This document shows positions 1 to 3,701 of a DNA stretch of 6,895 bases, piece after piece; position 1 is the stretch's first letter; each line of letters opens with the position of its first letter. The position numbers and the translations under genes were made by a program. Below the pieces are notes generated by a model. It had not been told where the DNA came from. It saw nothing but the letters and a program-made list of their open reading frames with translations, and ran no database searches. This stretch comes from Rubrivivax sp. (GTDB lineage Bacteria; Pseudomonadota; Gammaproteobacteria; Burkholderiales; Burkholderiaceae_C): the NCBI GenBank assembly GCA_027484885.1, contig JAIXSD010000104.1, positions 1 through 6,895 on the forward strand, read 5' to 3'.

Positions 1-404
1 CGCGCAAAGCGCTGGGACAGCGGCGCCTGCTGCAGATCGCTGCGCAGCAGCTTGACCACGGCCTCTTGCTCGTACAAGCCATCGGCCCGCCGCGCCAGCC
101 AGACCTGGCCCATGCCGCCCTCGCCGATCTTGCGCAGCAGCTGCCAGGCGCCCATGCGCTGGCCACTTAGTGAGGGCGCCTCCCGGATAGCGTCCAGCGC
201 CGGCATGGCGCTGAGGGCCGCGGGCACGGCGGCCGCAGGGAACTGGGTCTCGGCCTGCTGGATCAAGCGCTGCGCGAGCTCGGCGGCCAGGGCGGCATCG
301 CGCACGGCCAGCGCCGCCAACCAGGGGCCGCGCTCAGCCTCGGGTAGGCCTTGCGCCTGGCGCAGCAGCTCGTTCAGTTCGGTGTGGCGGGCGTCGTCGC
401 CCAT
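1..404 (-). CDS. Serine/threonine protein kinase, N-terminal fragment (runs off the left edge)
   Basis: Translating the minus strand from the ATG at 404-402 gives an open frame of 134 codons that continues past the window edge. Residues 1-80 are a helical Ala/Leu/Glu-rich segment of the kind that precedes the kinase domain in the bacterial Hanks-type kinases often encoded with ECF sigma factors. The catalytic domain then begins: the glycine-rich ATP loop IGEGGMGQV lies at 93-101 and the subdomain II lysine is K118 in AVVKLL. The HRD and DFG motifs, any transmembrane segment and any C-terminal sensor or TPR region lie outside the window. The start codon lies 2 nt beyond the proA stop codon with only a weak Shine-Dalgarno, so translation is probably coupled to proA. 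Family knowledge says such kinases phosphorylate Ser/Thr on regulatory proteins; the substrate here cannot be seen. Kinase assignment is good, but the full architecture is unknown. Confidence 0.85.
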   Translation of the reverse strand, partial: MGDDARHTELNELLRQAQGLPEAERGPWLAALAVRDAALAAELAQRLIQQAETQFPAAAVPAALSAMPALDAIREAPSLSGQRMGAWQLLRKIGEGGMGQVWLARRADGLYEQEAVVKLLRSDLQQAPLSQRFA

Positions 405-406
405 GC

Positions 407-1714
407 TCAGCGGCGCACTTCGCCCTGGCCCAAGACCACCCATTTGAGCGAGCTCAGGCCTTCCAGACCCACCGGGCCGCGGGCATGGAGCTTGTCGGTG
501 GAGATGCCGATCTCGGCCCCCAGACCGTACTCAAAGCCATCGGCAAAACGCGTGCTGGCATTGACCATGACGCTGGCGGAATCCACCTCGCGCAGGAAAC
601 GCATGGCATGGCCATGGTGGGTGGTGAGGATGGCGTCGGTGTGGTGCGAGCCGTAGTGGTTGATGTGCTCGATGGCCTCATCCAGGCTGTCCACCACCTT
701 GATGCTGAGGATGGGCGCCAGGTACTCCTCGCTCCAATCGGCCTCGGTCGCCGGCTTGATCACCGCGCCCGGGATGGGGCCCAGCAAGGCCAGGCTGCGC
801 GAGCAGCCGCGCATCTCGACGCCCTTCTCGGCCAGCAGGGCGCCGATATGGGGCAAGAAATCTGAAGCGCTCTCGGCATGCACCAGCAGGGACTCGGTGG
901 CATTGCAGGGGCTGTATTTCTGAGTCTTGGCGTTCATGACCACGGTCAGGGCCAGGTCGAAATCGACCTCGGCGTCGACATAGCAGTGGCAGTTGCCGTC
1001 GAGGTGCTTGATGACCGGCACCTTGGACTCGGCGCTGATGCGCTCGATCAAGCCCTTGCCACCGCGCGGAATGATCACGTCCACATGCTCGGGCGCGGTG
1101 ATCAGCAGGCCCACGGCGGCGCGGTCGGTGCTGGCGATCAGCTGCACGCCCTCGGGCGGCAGGCCGGCCTCGCGCAAGGCGGCTGCCACCAACTCAGCAA
1201 GGGCGAGGTTGGAATGAATCGCCTCGGAGCCGCCGCGCAAGATGCAGGCATTGCCGCTCTTGATGGCCAGGGAGGCAGCCTCGATGGTGACGTTGGGCCG
1301 GCTCTCGTAAATCATGCCGAACACGCCCAGGGGCACGCGCATCTGGCCGACGCTGATGCCGCTGGGGCGGCGCTTGAGGCCGGTGATCTCGCCGACCGGG
1401 TCGGGCATGGCGGCGATCTGCTCGCAGCCCTGGGCCACGGTTTCGATCACCTCGGGGCTGAGCTTCAGGCGGTCCAGCATGGGGCCGTCCAGGCCGGCGG
1501 CCGCGGCGGCCTTCAGGTCACGGGCGTTGGCGGCGGCCAGGGCCGGGCCGGCTTCACGCAGGCGCCGAGCCAGGCTCAGCAAGGCTTGGTTCTTGGCGGC
1601 GGTGGAGGCGGACGCCATGCGGCGCGAAGCCTGGCGGGCGGCCTGGCCCACGGCCCTCATGTAGAGGGGCAAATCCTGGGCGGCCAGGGCAAGGGAAGGC
1701 AGGGGCGAACTCAT
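407..1714 (-). CDS. proA: Glutamate-5-semialdehyde dehydrogenase (gamma-glutamyl phosphate reductase)
   Basis: This cytosolic enzyme reduces gamma-glutamyl phosphate to glutamate-5-semialdehyde with NADPH, the second step of proline synthesis from glutamate. The 435-residue product matches the family length (E. coli about 417). It has aldehyde-dehydrogenase-superfamily landmarks: [14 protein letters not shown] near 130-143, the cofactor-region segment [11 protein letters not shown] near 159-169, the catalytic Cys270 in [12 protein letters not shown] (codon 905-907), and the C-terminal signatures VNASTRF and [10 protein letters not shown] followed by [11 protein letters not shown]. The frame is open upstream to an ATG at 1780. 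I prefer the ATG at 1714 because GGAGA sits 8 nt before it and the 22 extra residues do not look like ProA. The partner gene proB is not in the window. The gene overlaps nothing upstream and is followed after 2 nt by the kinase gene, suggesting a shared transcript. Confidence 0.97.
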   Translation of the reverse strand: MSSPLPSLALAAQDLPLYMRAVGQAARQASRRMASASTAAKNQALLSLARRLREAGPALAAANARDLKAAAAAGLDGPMLDRLKLSPEVIETVAQGCEQIAAMPDPVGEITGLKRRPSGISVGQMRVPLGVFGMIYESRPNVTIEAASLAIKSGNACILRGGSEAIHSNLALAELVAAALREAGLPPEGVQLIASTDRAAVGLLITAPEHVDVIIPRGGKGLIERISAESKVPVIKHLDGNCHCYVDAEVDFDLALTVVMNAKTQKYSPCNATESLLVHAESASDFLPHIGALLAEKGVEMRGCSRSLALLGPIPGAVIKPATEADWSEEYLAPILSIKVVDSLDEAIEHINHYGSHHTDAILTTHHGHAMRFLREVDSASVMVNASTRFADGFEYGLGAEIGISTDKLHARGPVGLEGLSSLKWVVLGQGEVRR

Positions 1715-2011
1715 CTCGCCATTCTCCGCGATGTGCGGTCGCCCCTGGTTTCGGGCGGGTTCCAGCGCCACCCATGCCATTCCTCATGGCGGCCATTCGC
1801 GCCTGGCGCCCCCCGGGTCAGCCCGGATTGCAGCGCTCGCGAAAACTGAGGTGCCAGCAGCCACAGCTCATGCCGGCTGGCTTGCAGATCGTCGCAACAA
1901 AGCCGAGCTTCATCGCAGGCCGCTGTCGCGCAGCGAAACGCTTTCCTACATTGAAGCCATCGACTCACCACCCCGTGCCGGCGTCGGCACCTAACGCAAA
2001 GAGGCCACACC
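1715..2011. other. Divergent intergenic region between proA and the small secreted protein gene
   Basis: This 297-nt stretch must hold the promoters for proA (leftward) and the 116-aa secreted protein (rightward). Open frames crossing it on both strands have no family-like sequence and look like chance products of high GC. I could not find a convincing -35/-10 pair for either direction. Structures seen are a 5-bp stem GCCAT/ATGGC (1776-1790), a 5-bp stem CCGGG/CCCGG with a 4-nt loop (1813-1826), and a stronger near-palindrome at 1975-1990 listed separately. No tRNA, riboswitch or leader peptide is recognisable. Confidence 0.6.
1975..1990. promoter_or_regulatory. Near-palindrome upstream of the small secreted protein gene
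   Basis: GTGCCG GCGT CGGCAC forms a perfect 6-bp inverted repeat around a 4-nt centre (14 of 16 positions symmetric). It ends 7 nt before the AAAGAGG Shine-Dalgarno (1998-2004) of the gene starting at 2012. It could be an operator or a 5'-UTR hairpin. There is no T-run, so it does not look like an intrinsic terminator. In GC-rich DNA such a repeat can occur by chance. Confidence 0.25.
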
Positions 2012-2362
2012 ATGAAGACTTTCACCGCCACTGCACGCATCACCCTCGCCGCACTCGCTTTCGCCGCCTTTGGCGCACAAGCCGCCGTGCCCAAGCAGGA
2101 AGACATGGGCCCGGTGCGCCAAGCCTGCCCGCAGATCGATCAGAAGCTGCAGCAAGCGCTGGACCGCGATATCCGCAAGCTGCAAGACCCCTCGCTGGCG
2201 CGGGTGGAATTCACCGTCAAGGGCGACACCGTCAGCGCGATCCGCCAGCAGAACGTGCCCATCGAGATGCGCCGCCATCTGCAGGTCGCCGTGCGCCAGC
2301 TGGGCTGCAAGAGCGAGCAAGAGAAGACCCTGGCCTTCAATCTGAACCTGCTGCCGAACTGA
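2012..2362 (+). CDS. Small exported protein of unknown function (116 aa) with two cysteines
   Basis: I do not recognise a named family. The start is supported by AAAGAGG at 1998-2004, 7 nt before the ATG. Residues 1-24 form a classical Sec signal peptide: positive start (K2, R9), hydrophobic core, and small residues GAQA before the likely cleavage after A24 or A25. The mature protein of about 92 residues is probably periplasmic or secreted, with C39 and C99 as candidate disulfide partners. Residues 40-60 look helical and charged. Residues 64-115 show a strand-turn-strand (VEFTVKGDTVSAIR), a helix (PIEMRRHLQVAVRQLGC) and a final strand (TLAFNLNL). This order and the V-x-F-x-V start are reminiscent of the small beta-alpha-beta fold of TonB C-terminal-like domains, but that resemblance is my inference. 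It is convergent with the SDR gene, 25 nt apart, and likely monocistronic. Confidence 0.85.
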   Translation: MKTFTATARITLAALAFAAFGAQAAVPKQEDMGPVRQACPQIDQKLQQALDRDIRKLQDPSLARVEFTVKGDTVSAIRQQNVPIEMRRHLQVAVRQLGCKSEQEKTLAFNLNLLPN

Positions 2363-2387
2363 TTGGCAAGTGCCTCAGGCCGCCCGA

Positions 2388-3125
2388 TCAGAACTGCACA
2401 TGGCTGGTGGAGCCGCCGTCGACATACCAGTTGGCGCCGGCCACAAAGCTGGCCGCCGGGCTGGAGATGAAGGCCACCACGCGGGCGATCTCGTCCGCGC
2501 GGGCCAGGCGCTGCAGCGGGTTGCGCTGCAAGGCGCGCTGGTAAGCCTCGGGCGCCTGCTCGGCGATACGGCCCCAAAAGCCACCGTCGACCCAGGTGTC
2601 GCCGGGCGAGACCAGATTCACCCGCAACCGCGGCAGCACCCGGGCCGACAGCGACTTGGCGTAATGCGCCAGCGCGGCCTTGGCCGCCCCGTAGGCTTCG
2701 GACTTGGGGCAGGCCAGCGAACCGGCACGCGAGCCGATGCAGGTGATGGCGGCATGGGGCGAGTCTTGCAGCCAAGGCAGCATGGCTTCGCAGCAGCGCA
2801 CGGTGGCGCTGACATCGAGGGCCAGGGCCTGCGCCCAGTCGGCCGACAGTGCGCTGACATTGGCCACGAAAATGTCCTGCGGCCCCAGCTCCTGCAACCA
2901 TGCCTCGAAGGCGCCCGGCTCGGCCACATCGAGCGCGCGCGCCTGCACCCGGCCCGGCAGCTGCAAGGCCTGCAACTCGGCCAGACGCGCGGCGATGCGC
3001 TCGGGCCCGCGTGCGCAAAACGCCACCTCGCAGCCTTCGGCCGCCAGCGCCTGCACGATGGCCGCACCGATGCCGGCGGAGCCGCCGGTCACCACCGCCT
3101 TCAATCCTCTCAGCCCCAGATCCAT
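2388..3125 (-). CDS. Short-chain dehydrogenase/reductase (SDR) family oxidoreductase
   Basis: This is a cytosolic NAD(P)-dependent oxidoreductase of 245 aa, the typical classical SDR length. The nucleotide-binding glycine motif TGGSAGIG is at 13-20, an acidic LDV adenine-pocket motif at 65-67, the catalytic Ser132 in CIGSRAG, and the Tyr-x-x-x-Lys pair Y145/K149 in YGAAK. The C-terminal YVDGG near 233-237 is also typical. Two positions deviate: the NNAG strand motif reads VANVSA (87-92), and the residue aligning with the catalytic-tetrad Asn appears to be D104 (LALDVSATV). The start at 3125 has a strong GGGGAGG Shine-Dalgarno 4 nt upstream. The substrate cannot be told from sequence; such enzymes act on alcohols, ketones, sugars or acyl chains. 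The gene is transcribed away from the BlaI-like operator region and could share its regulation. Confidence 0.93.
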   Translation of the reverse strand: MDLGLRGLKAVVTGGSAGIGAAIVQALAAEGCEVAFCARGPERIAARLAELQALQLPGRVQARALDVAEPGAFEAWLQELGPQDIFVANVSALSADWAQALALDVSATVRCCEAMLPWLQDSPHAAITCIGSRAGSLACPKSEAYGAAKAALAHYAKSLSARVLPRLRVNLVSPGDTWVDGGFWGRIAEQAPEAYQRALQRNPLQRLARADEIARVVAFISSPAASFVAGANWYVDGGSTSHVQF

Positions 3126-3222
3126 GCGCCCTCCCCGGCCCCAAGCGCCGCGGCATGCGGGCTGTGGCTGTCATTCTGTGCCAGGCCATCGGCCCGGCGA
3201 TGCGCACTGCGCACCTTCCCAC

Positions 3223-3251
3223 TTGCGCCGTGCGCGGCACTCAACTACATT
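3223..3251 (+). promoter_or_regulatory. Candidate sigma-70-type promoter of the blaI-like/M56 operon
   Basis: TTGCGC (3223-3228, 3 of 6 to TTGACA) is followed by a 17-nt spacer and TACATT (3246-3251, 4 of 6 to TATAAT). The implied transcription start is near 3258. The -10 box lies inside operator dyad 1, which is how BlaI/MecI repressors block their own promoters. The match is modest and no start site is known, so this is a candidate only. Confidence 0.4.
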
Positions 3252-3271
3252 TGTAGTACGACACATGTAGT
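3244..3271. promoter_or_regulatory. Two abutting 14-bp BlaI/MecI-type operator dyads
   Basis: Site 1 (3244-3257) is ACTACA-TT-TGTAGT, a perfect 6-bp inverted repeat with a 2-nt centre. Site 2 (3258-3271) is ACGACA-CA-TGTAGT, the same dyad with one mismatch, starting exactly where site 1 ends. BlaI and MecI dimers are known to bind TACA/TGTA dyads in front of bla/mec regulatory genes, and a BlaI-family gene starts 14 nt downstream. Autoregulation by that protein is therefore the simplest reading. Because the sites are directly adjacent, two dimers would sit side by side, allowing cooperative binding. Confidence 0.8.
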
Positions 3272-3284
3272 AGAGAACAAGTCC

Positions 3285-3701
3285 ATGTCCGAAGACAAAA
3301 GTGAACTGAGCCTGAGCGAGCTGCAGCTGAGCCTGATGCGCGTGCTCTGGCAGCGCGGCGAGGCCAGCACGGCCGAGGTGGCCGAGGCCTTGCGCGCCGA
3401 AGGCCGGCCCCTGGCCCACACCACCGTGGCCACCCTGCTGCAGCGCCTGGAAAAACGCGGCCTGCTGGCCTGCGACCGTGAGGCCCGCGCCCTGGTCTAC
3501 CGCCCCTGCGTGTCCGAACCCGAGGTGCAAAAGTCCATGGTCAGCGGCCTGTTGAGCAGCCTGTTCGCCGGCAAGGCCAGCGCCTTGCTCAGCCATCTGC
3601 TGAAGGCCGGTGACATCGCCGATGAGGACATGGCGCAGATGCGCCGCCTGCTGGCCAAAGGCGGCCCGGCCAAGCACAGCAAGGACGGCGGCCATGACTG
3701 A
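3285..3701 (+). CDS. BlaI/MecI/CopY-family transcriptional repressor
   Basis: The 138-residue protein has the BlaI/MecI layout. An N-terminal winged helix (about 9-76) includes LSELQLSLMRVLWQRG, the helix-turn-helix segment STAEVAEAL, the recognition region HTTVATLLQRLEKRGLL (45-61) and a wing ending in VYRP. A C-terminal helical dimerisation part (about 77-125) follows. In staphylococcal BlaI/MecI the partner protease triggers cleavage at Asn101-Phe102. The aligned position here is about H104-L105, so the cleavage chemistry or site may differ. I chose the ATG at 3285 because protein similarity begins there and upstream sequence is operator. The Shine-Dalgarno is weak (AGAGA at 3272-3276). 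The stop overlaps the downstream M56 gene by 8 nt, indicating one operon with translational coupling. The tail after about 126 is basic and Gly-rich. Likely targets are its own operator and possibly the divergent SDR gene. Confidence 0.93.
   Translation: MSEDKSELSLSELQLSLMRVLWQRGEASTAEVAEALRAEGRPLAHTTVATLLQRLEKRGLLACDREARALVYRPCVSEPEVQKSMVSGLLSSLFAGKASALLSHLLKAGDIADEDMAQMRRLLAKGGPAKHSKDGGHD

Larger units (their letters stand above)
3126..3284. other. Divergent intergenic region between the SDR gene and the BlaI-like repressor gene
   Basis: This 159-nt region holds the leftward SDR start region and the rightward repressor promoter and operator. The operator dyads are AT-rich islands in otherwise GC-rich DNA. 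Two TGCGCA palindromes lie 1 nt apart at 3201-3206 and 3208-3213, of unknown meaning. No convincing SDR promoter was found. The open frames running through here do not resemble proteins. Confidence 0.6.

Noticed and set aside
878..1849. A 323-codon open frame on the plus strand opposite proA
   Set aside because: It is the mirror of proA codons in GC-rich DNA; its His/Gly/Ala-rich translation shows no domain, and proA is certain on the other strand.
2363..2387. Short stems GGCA/TGCC and GCCT/AGGC between the convergent small protein and SDR genes
   Set aside because: The stems are 4 bp, overlap each other and lack T-runs, so chance is the better explanation.
3201..3213. Two TGCGCA palindromes 1 nt apart in the SDR/repressor intergenic region as an operator
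   Set aside because: They are short GC-rich palindromes expected by chance here, with no relation to a known binding family.
2140..3240. A 366-codon minus-strand frame across the SDR gene and the small protein gene
   Set aside because: It is out of frame with the SDR motifs and extends into a convergent gene; its composition is Arg/Gly/Ala shadow-like.
2370..3284. N-terminal extension of the repressor frame back to 2370
   Set aside because: The added 305 codons are antisense to the SDR gene and cross the operator; BlaI-family similarity starts at the ATG at 3285.
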